This document shows positions 51,871 to 62,335 of a stretch of DNA of 62,473 nt, piece by piece (position 1 is the stretch's first letter; each line of letters opens with the position of its first letter). Under the pieces are notes generated by a model. That model was not told the DNA's origin. It ran no database searches and saw nothing but the letters and a program-made list of their open reading frames with translations. Both the position numbers and the translations under genes were made by a program. Origin of the DNA: Paracoccaceae bacterium (GTDB taxonomy: Bacteria; Pseudomonadota; Alphaproteobacteria; Rhodobacterales; Rhodobacteraceae); contig JANSXZ010000023.1 of the NCBI GenBank assembly GCA_024742705.1, positions 1-62,473 of the forward strand. Reading direction: 5' to 3'.

Positions 51871-52874
51871 CAGTCGATCCGCAAACCTTCGGCGTCGAAG
51901 CGGTGCAGCTTGTCGGCTTGCGGGGTCATCCAGATCGTGTCGCCATGCCGGACCGGCAGTTCACCATCGACACGCACGGTCATCGGGTCGCAACCGGGCA
52001 CGCCATGCACATGCAGGAACGTATCCGACCCAAGGTGTTCGGCCACGCCGACAACGCCCTTCCACAAGCCTTCGGTCATGCTGACGGCGGTGTGTTCGGG
52101 ACGGATGCCGATGGTGGCCGCGTTATGCTTGGCGGCCTCGGCCCCCTTGATGAGGTTCATCCGGGGCGAGCCGATGAAGCCCGCGACGAATTCGTTGCAA
52201 GGGGTGTGGTAGAGTTCCAGCGGCGAGCCCACCTGTTCGATCAGCCCGGCGCGCAAAACCACGATCTTGTCGGCCATGGTCATCGCCTCAACCTGGTCGT
52301 GGGTCACATAGATCATCGTGGTCTTCAGCCGCTCGTGCAGTTCGCTGATCTCGAGGCGCATGCCGACGCGCAGCGCCGCGTCGAGGTTCGACAACGGCTC
52401 GTCGAACAGAAACGCGCCCGGTTCGCGCACGATGGCCCGTCCGATCGCCACGCGCTGACGCTGGCCGCCCGACAGCTGTCCGGGCCGGCGGTCGAGATAG
52501 TCGGTCAGGTTCAGCGCCTCGGCCGCCGCCGAAATGCGCCGGTTCTGCTCATCCGCGGTCACACCGGCCATCTTCATCGGAAACGCGATGTTCTTGCGCA
52601 CCGACATATGCGGATAAAGCGCATACGACTGGAACACCATCGCCAGGCCGCGCTTGGCCGGCGGCACGTCGGTGGCGTCTACTCCGTCGATCTCCACATG
52701 CCCCGAACTGACGTCCTCGAGCCCGGCGATCAGCCGCAGCAACGTTGACTTGCCGCAGCCCGAGGGGCCGACGAAGACGGTAAACTCGCCGTCTTCGATC
52801 GTCAGGTCCAGCGGCGGGATGACCGCGACATCGCCAAAGCTTTTGGTGACCTTGTTGAGTTTGATCTGTCCCAT
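51870..52874 (-). CDS. smoK: Polyol ABC transporter ATP-binding protein
   Basis: A 334-residue MalK/UgpC-type ATPase with Walker [10 protein letters not shown], signature [14 protein letters not shown], Walker [16 protein letters not shown], and a C-terminal TOBE region (about 240-334; [12 protein letters not shown]). It energises SmoF and SmoG. It begins 15 bp after smoG. Confidence 0.93.
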   Translation of the reverse strand: MGQIKLNKVTKSFGDVAVIPPLDLTIEDGEFTVFVGPSGCGKSTLLRLIAGLEDVSSGHVEIDGVDATDVPPAKRGLAMVFQSYALYPHMSVRKNIAFPMKMAGVTADEQNRRISAAAEALNLTDYLDRRPGQLSGGQRQRVAIGRAIVREPGAFLFDEPLSNLDAALRVGMRLEISELHERLKTTMIYVTHDQVEAMTMADKIVVLRAGLIEQVGSPLELYHTPCNEFVAGFIGSPRMNLIKGAEAAKHNAATIGIRPEHTAVSMTEGLWKGVVGVAEHLGSDTFLHVHGVPGCDPMTVRVDGELPVRHGDTIWMTPQADKLHRFDAEGLRID

Positions 52875-52889
52875 TGATACGGTCCTTCC

Positions 52890-53720
52890 TTATTTCACGG
52901 CGCCAAAGGTCAGGCCGCTGACGAGTTGCTTCTGGCTGAACCAGCCGAGGACGAGGATCGGCGCGATGGCCATTGTCGATGCCGCGCTGAGCTTGGCGTA
53001 AAACAGTCCCTCGGGGCTGGAATAGCTGGCGATGAACGCGGTCAGGGGCGCAGCCTTTGCCGCTGTCAGGTTCAGCGTCCAGAAGGCTTCGTTCCAGGCC
53101 AGGATCACGTTCAGAAGAAGGGTTGAGGCGATGCCGGGAATGGCCATTGGCGTCAGCACATAAAGCACCTCTTCCTTCAGCGAAGCGCCGTCCATGCGGG
53201 CCGCCTCGAGAATTTCACCCGGAATTTCCTTGAAGTAGGTGTAGAGCATCCAGACGATGATCGGCAGGTTGATCAGCATCAGCACGATGACCAGGCCGAT
53301 CTTGGTGTCGAGGATACCGAACTGGATGAACAGCAGGTAGATCGGATAGAGAACGCCGACCGCGGGCAGCATCTTGGTGGACAGCATCCACAACAGGATG
53401 TCCTTGGTGCGCTTCGAGGGCACGAAGGCCATCGACCAGGCCGCCGGAACCGCGATCAGGATGCCCAGGATCGTCGATCCGCCGGCGATGACGATGGAAT
53501 TCCACAGGAAGCGCGAGTAGTTCGACCGTTCCATGACCGCGCCGTAGTTTTCCAGCGTCCAGTCGAAGGCCAGGAAAATCGGCGGATCGGCAATCGCCTG
53601 GGCCTCGGTCTTGAAGCTGGTCAGGATGGTCCAGAGGATCGGAAAGAAGATCAGAAGGCCGATTGTCCAGGCGGCTGCGGTATTGAGGATCTTGCGGCGT
53701 TGGGTGACATTGCGTGCCAT
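52890..53720 (-). CDS. smoG: Polyol ABC transporter permease
   Basis: A 276-residue MalG-type permease with six predicted helices and the EAA loop EILEAARMDGASLKEEVLYVLTPMAIPGI. It starts 12 bp after smoF. Confidence 0.92.
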   Translation of the reverse strand: MARNVTQRRKILNTAAAWTIGLLIFFPILWTILTSFKTEAQAIADPPIFLAFDWTLENYGAVMERSNYSRFLWNSIVIAGGSTILGILIAVPAAWSMAFVPSKRTKDILLWMLSTKMLPAVGVLYPIYLLFIQFGILDTKIGLVIVLMLINLPIIVWMLYTYFKEIPGEILEAARMDGASLKEEVLYVLTPMAIPGIASTLLLNVILAWNEAFWTLNLTAAKAAPLTAFIASYSSPEGLFYAKLSAASTMAIAPILVLGWFSQKQLVSGLTFGAVK

Positions 53721-53732
53721 GGTGTTCCCCCC

Positions 53733-54599
53733 TCAGGTGTCCAGGTTCTTGCCGACGATGCGCATCAGGAAGATCGCGACGATGTTGGCAAGGATGATGG
53801 CATAGACCCCGCCGGCCGAACCGAGACCGACGTTCTGGCTCTCCAGCACCCGCTGGAAGATCAGGTAGGTCAGGGTCTTGGTGCCGAAGGCGCCGCCGGT
53901 GGTGACGAAGATTTCCGCGAAGATCGACAACAGGAAGATCGTCTGGATCAGGATCACCACGGTGATCGCCCGGCCCAGGTGCGGCAGCGTGATATAGGCG
54001 AAGCGCTTGGTGGCGGGTGCCCCGTCCATTTCGGCCGCCTCAAGCTGTTCGCTGTCCAGCGACTGGATCGCGGTCAGCAGGATCAGCGTGGCGAAGGGCA
54101 GCCATTGCCACGAAACGATCATGACGATGGATGTAAGCGACGCCTGGCTGAGCCATTCAACCGGCGTTGCGCCGAAGAATTCCCAAAGATGCGCCAGAAG
54201 CCCATAGTTGGGATCCATGAACATGTTCTTCCACACCAGTGCCGATACGGTCGGCATGACGAAGAAGGGTGCGATCACCAGGATGCGGACAAAGCCCCTG
54301 CCCCACATCGGCTGGTTCAGCAACAGCGCCAGGAAGACGCCCAGAACCACCGTGATCGCCAGAACGCCGCCGACGATTGTCAGCGTGGTCATGACCGAGG
54401 GCCAGAAGGAACTCGAGGAAATGAAGCGGATGTAGTTTTCGAACCCCACCCAGCCCAGATCGCCACCGCGCAGCGGCAGGTATCTCTTGAACGAGAAGTA
54501 GAGTGTCATCGTCAGCGGAACCAGCATCCATCCCAGAAGCAGGATTACGGCGGGTGCCATCATGATGCGGGCAGCTGAACGGGAATGTTGGGTTGCCAT
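53733..54599 (-). CDS. smoF: Polyol ABC transporter permease
   Basis: A 288-residue MalF-type permease with six predicted helices and the EAA loop LEAAEMDGAPATKRFAYITLPHLGRA. The ATG at 54599 has GGAGGAGG upstream; a further in-frame ATG at 54653 falls within the non-coding leader and lacks such a site. A large hairpin lies between smoE and this gene. Confidence 0.92.
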   Translation of the reverse strand: MATQHSRSAARIMMAPAVILLLGWMLVPLTMTLYFSFKRYLPLRGGDLGWVGFENYIRFISSSSFWPSVMTTLTIVGGVLAITVVLGVFLALLLNQPMWGRGFVRILVIAPFFVMPTVSALVWKNMFMDPNYGLLAHLWEFFGATPVEWLSQASLTSIVMIVSWQWLPFATLILLTAIQSLDSEQLEAAEMDGAPATKRFAYITLPHLGRAITVVILIQTIFLLSIFAEIFVTTGGAFGTKTLTYLIFQRVLESQNVGLGSAGGVYAIILANIVAIFLMRIVGKNLDT

Positions 54600-54730
54600 C
54601 GGGCAGACCTCCTCCGGTCGCGGCAACGTGCCGCTCAAGATGAAAGATACCATCTTTGGGTGGGAAATGATGCAAGGGCGGCGGTTTCCACCACCCTCGC
54701 ATCGGGCCCTTCATCGGGCCCTGAAACCTT

Positions 54731-54772
54731 GGCCCCGCAACCCCGGCCATCAGGCTTCGGGGTTTCGGGGCC
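54731..54772 (-). promoter_or_regulatory. Large intercistronic hairpin between smoE and smoF
   Basis: GGCCCCG-C-AACCCCG (54731-54745) pairs with CGGGGTT-T-CGGGGCC (54758-54772): 14 base pairs with one mismatch and a 12-nt loop, beginning 7 nt after the smoE stop. It has no T-run. Such structures commonly protect the binding-protein message so that it is more abundant than the permease message. A tandem CATCGGGCCCT repeat (54700-54710, 54712-54722) lies just beyond it. Confidence 0.8.
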
Positions 54773-54779
54773 CGCTGGT

Positions 54780-56087
54780 TCAGCGGTAGCCGGCGGATTC
54801 CATCACTTCGTTGGTCAGCGCCTGCGCCTTGGCCAGGGCTTCCTCGACGGTCTGTTGTCCGGCATAGGCGGCCGAGAACTCCTGGCTCACTTCGGTGGCC
54901 ATGCCGGCGAACTCGGGGATCGCGACAAACTGGATACCGACATAGGGCACGGGATCCACGGTGGGGTTCTGCGGGTCCGCCGCCTTGATCGAATCGAGCG
55001 TCATCTGTGCAAACGGCACTTTCTGATACTCGGGGTTCTCATAGAGCGAGGTGCGTGCGCCCGGAGGCACGTTGGCCCAGCCTTCCTTGCCGGCCACCAG
55101 TTCAATGTAGTCCTTCGAGGTCGCCCATTCCACGAACTCTTTCGCGGCGGCTTCCTTCTGGGTGCCGGCGGGGATCGCCAGAGCCCATGCCCACAGCCAG
55201 TTGGCACGCTTTGCAACGCCTTCCGAGTTCGGCGCGAGCGCAAAGCCCACTTTGTCGGCCACGGTGGAATCGTTGGGGTTGGTCACGAAGGACGCCGCGA
55301 CCGTGGCGTCGATCCACATGCCGCACTTGCCCTGCTGGAACAGCGACAGGTTTTCATTGAAGCCGTTGATGGCAAAACCGGCAGGACCGGATTCGTTCAT
55401 CATGTCGACATAGAAATTCAGCGCCTCGGCCCACTGCGGCTGATCGAACTGTGCATTCCAGTCTTCGTCGAACCAACGCGCGCCGAACGAATTGGCGGTG
55501 ACGGTGATGAAGGCACCGCCTTCGCCCCAACCGGCCTTGCCGCGCAGGCAGATGCCGTTGATGTCGTTTTCGCGGTCGGTCATGGCGGCGGCCGCTTCGC
55601 GGATGAACTGCCAGGTCGGCGCGGTCGGCATTTCCATGCCGGCCTTTTCCATCAGGTCGGTGCGGTACATGATCATCGAGCTTTCGCCGTAGAACGGGGC
55701 CGCGAACAGCGTGCCGTCATGGCTCAGACCGCTGCGCATTGCTGGCAGCAGATCGTCGACGTCGTATTCCGCGCTGAGATCGTTCAGCGGCACCAGCCAG
55801 CCATTGGCACCCCAGATCGGGGTTTCATACATGCCGATGGTCATGATGTCGAACGCGCCGCCCCTGGTCGAGATGTCGGTGGTGACACGCTGGCGCAGGA
55901 CGTTTTCCTCGAGTGTGACCCATTCCACGGTGTGGCCGGTCCTGGCGGTGAAATCGTCGGTCAGACCCTGCATTCGGATCATGTCGCCGTTGTTGACGGT
56001 TGCGATGGTAATCGTTTCGGCAAAGACACCGCCTGCGGTGACGAACGACAGCGCTGTGGCTGCAAAAGCCGAATTCCTGAGAGACAT
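54780..56087 (-). CDS. smoE: Polyol (sorbitol/mannitol) ABC transporter binding protein
   Basis: A 435-residue periplasmic protein with an Sec signal peptide (MSLRNSAFAATALSFVTAGGVFA) and a family-1 extracellular solute-binding domain (TEDFTARTGHTVEWV-type, GAFDIMTIGMYETPIWGANGWLVPL, and MYRTDLMEKAGMEMPTAPTWQ). It captures sorbitol or mannitol for SmoF/SmoG/SmoK. ATG 56087 has GAGGAGGAG upstream; ATG 56120 would place extra polar residues before the signal peptide. The upstream region carries an operator-like dyad. Confidence 0.93.
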   Translation of the reverse strand: MSLRNSAFAATALSFVTAGGVFAETITIATVNNGDMIRMQGLTDDFTARTGHTVEWVTLEENVLRQRVTTDISTRGGAFDIMTIGMYETPIWGANGWLVPLNDLSAEYDVDDLLPAMRSGLSHDGTLFAAPFYGESSMIMYRTDLMEKAGMEMPTAPTWQFIREAAAAMTDRENDINGICLRGKAGWGEGGAFITVTANSFGARWFDEDWNAQFDQPQWAEALNFYVDMMNESGPAGFAINGFNENLSLFQQGKCGMWIDATVAASFVTNPNDSTVADKVGFALAPNSEGVAKRANWLWAWALAIPAGTQKEAAAKEFVEWATSKDYIELVAGKEGWANVPPGARTSLYENPEYQKVPFAQMTLDSIKAADPQNPTVDPVPYVGIQFVAIPEFAGMATEVSQEFSAAYAGQQTVEEALAKAQALTNEVMESAGYR

Positions 56088-56158
56088 CCGGAACTCCTCC
56101 TCTTGGTCGGGATGATGCACCAGTGGTAGCGATTAACATTACGCGCAGTCAATAAGAT

Positions 56159-56174
56159 TTTTACACGCGTAAAA
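56159..56174. promoter_or_regulatory. Operator-like dyad upstream of smoE (probable site of the LacI-type regulator)
   Basis: TTTTAC-ACGC-GTAAAA has perfect 6-bp inverted arms, 72 bp upstream of smoE. Its 12-base core TTTACACGCGTA (56160-56171) recurs in reverse orientation at 57261-57272, in front of the lacI-family gene, which supports one regulator acting on both. A partial TTTTACGCG lies at the end of that regulator gene. Confidence 0.65.
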
Positions 56175-56205
56175 TATTTTCTGAAATTCTATCCATTTCA
56201 GTATT

Positions 56206-57237
56206 TTACGCGGAGTCGCGCATAACCAAAGTACCCTCGAACAAGGTCTCGACACGCTCGGAAGGGCGCGCGTCGGTCTCCAGCGTCTTGAAAAGCGTGG
56301 TCGCGGCAAGATTCGCGATCGCCGCGTAATCCTGGGCGATCGTGGTCAGCGACGGGCAGGTGAACCGCGAGAAAGGATGGTCGTCATGCCCGGCGATGCG
56401 CAGCGTGCAATCGGCGCCATGCCCGACCTTCCTACCCAGTTTGTAGGCCGCCGAAAGCATACCGATCGCCAGACGGTCGTTGCTGCACAGCACGGTGTTC
56501 GTCTTGAACGCCCCGTCGGCGATCAGGCGCCCGCCTTCGCTGCTGCCGATCACTTCAAAGTCCCAGCCATCGCCTTTCGCCTGGTAAATATGCGGCGGGA
56601 AACCATGACGATCCATGCTTTCCAGATAGGCATTGCGGCGTTTGTTGGCGTTGGGGTTCGTGGGGGACTTCATCTCGAAAAAACAGGGCGGCTCGCCGCT
56701 GCGGCACAGGTATTCCACCATCAGGTCTATGCTCTGGGCATTGTTGGTGCCGACAAACGCCTCGCAGGCGCTTTCGATGTTGGCATCGAACAGCACGACC
56801 GGAAAATCCCTGCCGAACCTTTCGATCTCGGCGCGTTCCGACAGACGCCCGAAAGGGGCCAGCAGCACGCCCGCCGGTTTGATCGACCGCAGCGCCTCGA
56901 GGTTCTGGCCCTCCTGCGCGGGGTTGCCATGCGAACTGAGAAGCAGCGGGCTGTACCCGGCCGCGATGCAGGCAAGTTCGACGACCCGGCTGATTTCGGA
57001 AAAGAACGGGTCGGCCAGGTTGGGAACAACGATACCGATGTTCTTGGTCCGCCGCCGGTTCTGGTTCACCGCGTAGATGTTCGGGCGATAGTCATAGATC
57101 GACAGCGCGCGTTCGATCCGTTCGCGGGTCGAACGGCGCACGCTGTCAGGATTGTTGAAGTATTTCGACAGCGTGGGGCGGGAGATGCCGCTGACAGCCG
57201 CGAAATCCTCCATGTTGCGAATTTCCGTCTGGGGCAT
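56206..57237 (-). CDS. LacI-family transcriptional regulator of the polyol operon
   Basis: A 343-residue regulator with an N-terminal LacI HTH (MEDFAAVSGISRPTLSKYFNNPDSVRRSTRERIERAL; hinge YDYRPNIYAVNQNRRRT) and a periplasmic-binding-protein-like sensor domain (IGIVVPNLADPFFSEISRVVELA onward). It lies upstream of smoE on the same strand, so it probably senses a polyol or its product. I chose ATG 57237 because GGAAAG lies upstream and ATG 57261 falls inside the operator core at 57261-57272. Autoregulation is likely. Confidence 0.9.
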   Translation of the reverse strand: MPQTEIRNMEDFAAVSGISRPTLSKYFNNPDSVRRSTRERIERALSIYDYRPNIYAVNQNRRRTKNIGIVVPNLADPFFSEISRVVELACIAAGYSPLLLSSHGNPAQEGQNLEALRSIKPAGVLLAPFGRLSERAEIERFGRDFPVVLFDANIESACEAFVGTNNAQSIDLMVEYLCRSGEPPCFFEMKSPTNPNANKRRNAYLESMDRHGFPPHIYQAKGDGWDFEVIGSSEGGRLIADGAFKTNTVLCSNDRLAIGMLSAAYKLGRKVGHGADCTLRIAGHDDHPFSRFTCPSLTTIAQDYAAIANLAATTLFKTLETDARPSERVETLFEGTLVMRDSA

Positions 57238-57260
57238 GTTTTCGCGATCTTTCCAAACCA

Positions 57261-57272
57261 TACGCGTGTAAA
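57261..57272. promoter_or_regulatory. Operator-like site in front of the lacI-family gene
   Basis: TACGCGTGTAAA is the reverse complement of the 12-base core found upstream of smoE. It lies 24-35 bp before the chosen start codon. Confidence 0.55.
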
Positions 57273-57397
57273 CTTTAAGAAAGATAAGGCGGCGTTCGCG
57301 CGGAAATCAACCCCGCGTGCGGCGAAAACCACCGCAGGCCCCCGCAGGGTCGCGGCTGTGCCGCAGGTTTCCGCAGAAATCCGCGCCGCGCCCCCGA

Positions 57398-57412
57398 CAG
57401 GCGCCGCGCCTG
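57398..57412 (-). terminator. Hairpin immediately after the zwf stop
   Basis: CAGGCG-CCG-CGCCTG forms a 6-bp stem directly downstream of the zwf stop (57415). No T-run follows, so terminator function is tentative. The rest of the 177-bp gap to the lacI start shows only the operator. Confidence 0.4.
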
Positions 57413-57414
57413 CT

Positions 57415-58863
<1,449 letters not shown>

Positions 58864-58867
58864 TCGG

Positions 58868-59893
58868 TCAGCCCTCCGCCCGCAGCGGCGGATCCAGCAA
58901 TGCGCCCATGCAGAGCCCGGTGTCGAGCATCCGGTTCGAAAAGCCCCATTCGTTGTCGTACCAGCTGACCACACGCACCATGCCGCCCGCTGTCACTGCT
59001 GTCTGCGGTGCGGCGAAGCACGACGAATGGGGATCGTGGTTGAAATCAACCGACACGAGCGGCGCGTCGGAATAGGCGAGAACCCCGGCCAGTTCGCCTT
59101 GTGCGGCCTCGGCGATGGCGGCGTTGACCGCGTCGCGGGTGGCCGGACGTTCCGGCAGGAAACACAGGTCGATCATCGACACGTTGGGCGTGGGCACCCG
59201 AACGGCCGACCCTTCCAGCCGCCCCTCGAGTTGCGGCAGCACCAGCGAGATGGCGTTCGCCGCGCCGGTCGATGTCGGCACCATCGAAACCGATGCCGCC
59301 CGCGCCCGGTAGAGATCGCGGTGATAATTGTCGTGGCTGGGCTGGTCGCCGGTGAAGGCGTGCACCGTCGTCATATAGCCGGTGCGGATGCCGAAGGCAC
59401 GGTCGAGAACCATCGCAACGGGCGCCAGGCAGTTCGTCGTGCAGGACGCGTTCGATACGATCACGTCCTGCGCCGTCAGATCCCCGTGGTTGACACCAAA
59501 GACAACCGTTCTGTCGGCCCGCTTGCCCGGCGCCGAGATCAGAACACGCTTCGCCCCGTTCGCAAGGTGGCGCGCGGCGGCGTCGCGGTCGGTGAAGAGC
59601 CCGGTGCATTCAAAGACGATGTCCACATCCCGCCAGGGCAGATCCTCGGGGTTGCGGATCGCCGTCAGGCGGATCGTCCGGTCGCCGACGTGCAGCGTGT
59701 CGCCCTCGGCGCGCACCGGCACGCCGATCCGGCCGTGCACGCTGTCAAAGCTCAGCAGGTGCGCCATGTGGTCGGGCGGGGCCAGATCGTTGATTGCCAC
59801 CACTTCGATGGATCTGTCTTCGCGCTCTGCAAGGGCGCGCAGAACGCCGCGGCCGATACGGCCGAAACCGTTGATTGCAATCCTTAGGGTCAT
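58868..59893 (-). CDS. gap: Glyceraldehyde-3-phosphate dehydrogenase
   Basis: A 341-residue tetrameric enzyme converting glyceraldehyde-3-phosphate to 1,3-bisphosphoglycerate. It has INGFGRIGRG, Asp36 after beta-2 (AINDLAP, NAD preference), catalytic Cys151 in SNASCTTNCLAP, the phosphate-binding TGDQPSHD segment, and WYDNEWGFSNRM. It precedes zwf by 4 bp. An inducible gap next to zwf and a fructokinase suggests a catabolic, sugar-dedicated copy. A LacI-type operator lies 48 bp upstream of the start. Confidence 0.95.
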   Translation of the reverse strand: MTLRIAINGFGRIGRGVLRALAEREDRSIEVVAINDLAPPDHMAHLLSFDSVHGRIGVPVRAEGDTLHVGDRTIRLTAIRNPEDLPWRDVDIVFECTGLFTDRDAAARHLANGAKRVLISAPGKRADRTVVFGVNHGDLTAQDVIVSNASCTTNCLAPVAMVLDRAFGIRTGYMTTVHAFTGDQPSHDNYHRDLYRARAASVSMVPTSTGAANAISLVLPQLEGRLEGSAVRVPTPNVSMIDLCFLPERPATRDAVNAAIAEAAQGELAGVLAYSDAPLVSVDFNHDPHSSCFAAPQTAVTAGGMVRVVSWYDNEWGFSNRMLDTGLCMGALLDPPLRAEG

Positions 59894-59940
59894 GGTCGTG
59901 TCCTTTGGCTGATCACGGGGTGTCGCATGTTCCGCGCACT

Positions 59941-59954
59941 TGATAGCGCTAACA
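59941..59954. promoter_or_regulatory. LacI-family-type operator upstream of gap-zwf
   Basis: TGATAGCGCTAACA contains the perfect palindrome TAGCGCTA and closely resembles the TGTTAGCGCTAACA-type operators of LacI-family sugar regulators. It lies between the fructokinase stop and the gap start. Its sequence differs from the smo dyad, so a different LacI-type regulator, encoded elsewhere, may act here. Confidence 0.6.
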
Positions 59955-59960
59955 AGATCG

Positions 59961-59990
59961 AAAAAAAAGGGGTGCCGTCAGGATGCCCCG
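59961..59990 (-). terminator. Weak terminator after the fructokinase gene
   Basis: On the minus strand an imperfect GGGG/CCCC stem (59989-59986 with 59972-59969) is followed at once by eight T residues (59968-59961). Stem pairing is short, so efficiency is doubtful, but the T-run is notable in this GC-rich context. Confidence 0.4.
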
Positions 59991-59992
59991 TT

Positions 59993-60919
59993 CTATAGCT
60001 CTCCGGCCCAGGGGGGATTGGCCCCGGCGCGCGAAACGGTGACAGCGGCGACACGCGCGCCGTGCTGCAGTGCCTCGGCCAGAACCTGCCGCGACAGATC
60101 GGCCAGACCCGGTTTGTGCAGCTGCCCCAGTTCCGCCAACCTGGCCAGAACGCCGGCGTTGAAGGTGTCGCCGGCGCCGACGGTGTCCATGATCTGCGCC
60201 TTCAGGGCGGGCACCTGCACATCCTGTCCGCTGGACAGAAAACCGGTCGCGCCGTCGCCGCCGCGTGTCAGCACCACCAGCGACGGCCCCATCTCAAGGA
60301 TCCTGTCGACCTTCTCGCGCAGCGACAGGGGCGCCGGCATGATCCAGTTCAGGTCTTCGTCCGATACCTTGACGATATCCGACAGCGCGATCATCCGTTC
60401 CAGCCGCGCGCGGTAGCGCGCGATGTCGCGGATGAAACCGGGGCGGATGTTGGGATCCAGCATCACCGCCCGGTCGCGTGCGTTGCGTTCGAGAAGACTG
60501 GCGTAGGTGTCCGCGCCCGGCTCGCAGGCGAGACTGATGCCACCGAAGAAAAGCGCGGTGACATCAGGCGTCAGGTCGGGCATGTCCTGCGGGCCAATCA
60601 TGCGCCCGGCCGAATTTTCGTCATAGAAATCATAGGTTGCGTGGCCGTTCGTGAGCCGCACGAAGGCCAGGGTGGCGGGGCGGTCGGAGGCAATCAGATG
60701 CGACACGTCGACGTGGCTGGTTTTCAGCCCGTCGACCAGTTGCTGCCCGAACATGTCGGTGGAAACACCTGTCAGCATACCTGTCTGCACCCCGAGCCGC
60801 CCCAAGGCGATGGCGGTGTTGTAGACCGCGCCGCCATTGTGCGGCACGAAACCGTCCACGCCGGACGGAGTGGGCATTGGGATCATGTCGATCAGGGCTT
60901 CGCCACAACACAAGATCAT
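59993..60919 (-). CDS. frk: Fructokinase (PfkB/ribokinase family)
   Basis: A 308-residue sugar kinase with the N-terminal CCGEALIDMIP and the NGGAVYNTAIALGRLG substrate loop. The C-terminal PfkB signature DTVGAGDTFNAG holds the catalytic Asp. The VVLTRGGDGATGF segment is also typical. It phosphorylates fructose, the product of both SmoS and MtlK, linking the polyol operon to central metabolism. It starts 3 bp after the ROK regulator gene's stop, so both are co-transcribed. Confidence 0.88.
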   Translation of the reverse strand: MILCCGEALIDMIPMPTPSGVDGFVPHNGGAVYNTAIALGRLGVQTGMLTGVSTDMFGQQLVDGLKTSHVDVSHLIASDRPATLAFVRLTNGHATYDFYDENSAGRMIGPQDMPDLTPDVTALFFGGISLACEPGADTYASLLERNARDRAVMLDPNIRPGFIRDIARYRARLERMIALSDIVKVSDEDLNWIMPAPLSLREKVDRILEMGPSLVVLTRGGDGATGFLSSGQDVQVPALKAQIMDTVGAGDTFNAGVLARLAELGQLHKPGLADLSRQVLAEALQHGARVAAVTVSRAGANPPWAGEL

Positions 60920-60922
60920 TTT

Positions 60923-62149
60923 TCAGCCTTTCAGAAACACCTTGCGGTCCACAAGGAAACGTTCGGACAGGGGCAGGCTGGCGGCACCCAGCGCGCGCGC
61001 CGCGGCACCGATCGTGCCTTCGCGCACATCCGGCACCTCGATCCCGCGAACCGGCCTGTCTCGCAAGCAGCGCACCGTGCGCGCCACCAGCCCGGCTCGG
61101 ACCTCGGGCGGAATCGCCCCGTCGATCACTGCCGTATCCACATCGATCAGGCAGGTGGCGCTGACGATGGCCTGTGCCAGCCCCGCCGCGGCCTGATCCA
61201 GCCAGACCTCAAGCAGATCGCGCGGCAGCGACCAGCCGTCCGCCCTGCCCCACATCGCGGCGGCGTCGATTCCGCGCGCGCTCAGCATCTGCTCGAGCGT
61301 GGCCAGCGACGCCACATCGACAAGCTGGCGCAGCCGACCGTCGGACGCCACGATCGGGGTGGATCCTAGCGCCGCGGCGTTCCCGCTGCGCCCGGTATAA
61401 AGCGCATTGTCGAGAACCAGCCCGCCGCCGGCAAAGAAGCCGATGTAGAAATACAGGAAATCGCGGGGCTTGTCGCGGTCGCCCAAGACCAGTTCGGCCC
61501 CGCAGGCCGTTGACGCATCGTTGCACAGGAAGACCGGGAACGTATGCTCCGAGGCGATTTCGGCCTCGATGTCACGGGTCAGCCAGGCGTCGAGCGCGTC
61601 CGACGCGTCGCCCAGAACGGCCCCCCACTCCCACAGACGGAACGGCAACGCAATGCCCAGCCCCGCAACACGCGGCCGGTGTTCGGCCGGCAGATGCGAC
61701 AGCCCCCCGGCAATGGCCGAACGCGCGAAACCGACAACGCCGTCGGGCGTGGGATGGCGATAGGTTTCGGTGGCGTGGAACACAGTTTCACCCAGAAAAT
61801 CCACAAGCACCAGTTCGGCGCTGCGCCGGCCAACCTTAAGGCCGAAGAAGAACGCCCCCTGCGGATCGAGGCCCAGCGGCACCGACGGCTGACCGACCTT
61901 GCCGCGCACTGGCGCCCCTTTCAACAGCAGACCGTCGGCTTCAAGCGCGCGCATGATGATCGAAACCGTCTGCGCCGAAAGCCCCGTCACCTGCGCAATC
62001 GCAACCTTCGGCATCGGACCGTACTGCCGGATCAACGACAGCACCAACCGTTCGTTATAGGCCCGCATACCGCTCTGGTTCGATCCACGCCCATCCTGAC
62101 CGGCGACCGAGAGATCGTCTTCTGCCTGAATGCGCGGCGCGAATGACAT
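60923..62149 (-). CDS. ROK-family transcriptional regulator
   Basis: A 408-residue regulator with an N-terminal winged helix (about residues 25-85; SLIRQYGPMPKVAIAQVTGLSAQTVSIIMRALEADGLL) and a ROK domain. The kinase ATP-binding DxGxT motif and the CxCGxxGC zinc site are not recognisable, so it senses a sugar rather than phosphorylating it. ATG 62149 has GGGAAGG upstream; the frame extends further but crosses an AT-rich promoter region. It heads the operon with fructokinase. The 19-bp palindrome at 62221 is its likely operator. Confidence 0.9.
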   Translation of the reverse strand: MSFAPRIQAEDDLSVAGQDGRGSNQSGMRAYNERLVLSLIRQYGPMPKVAIAQVTGLSAQTVSIIMRALEADGLLLKGAPVRGKVGQPSVPLGLDPQGAFFFGLKVGRRSAELVLVDFLGETVFHATETYRHPTPDGVVGFARSAIAGGLSHLPAEHRPRVAGLGIALPFRLWEWGAVLGDASDALDAWLTRDIEAEIASEHTFPVFLCNDASTACGAELVLGDRDKPRDFLYFYIGFFAGGGLVLDNALYTGRSGNAAALGSTPIVASDGRLRQLVDVASLATLEQMLSARGIDAAAMWGRADGWSLPRDLLEVWLDQAAAGLAQAIVSATCLIDVDTAVIDGAIPPEVRAGLVARTVRCLRDRPVRGIEVPDVREGTIGAAARALGAASLPLSERFLVDRKVFLKG

Positions 62150-62220
62150 GGCCTTCCCTGTTTTGCCCTGATCGTCGGATGCGCCGGCACGATGACACCT
62201 CGGCCTGCGGTCGTCAATAT

Positions 62221-62239
62221 ATAAATCACTTTGATTTAT
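62221..62239. promoter_or_regulatory. Perfect palindrome upstream of the ROK regulator (candidate operator)
   Basis: ATAAATCA-CTT-TGATTTAT is a perfect 8+8 inverted repeat with a 3-base spacer in a pronounced AT-rich patch, 72 bp upstream of the start. AT-rich dyads of this kind are typical of NagC/Mlc/ROK regulators, so autoregulation and fructokinase control are likely. Confidence 0.65.
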
Positions 62240-62335
62240 TAACTTGATACGAGCAGTCGCGGGACAAGGAAGATGCCAACTTCCCCGATGGGTGCCCGCG
62301 ACCTCGAGTTCTGGGAGGATCCTTTGACACGAGAC

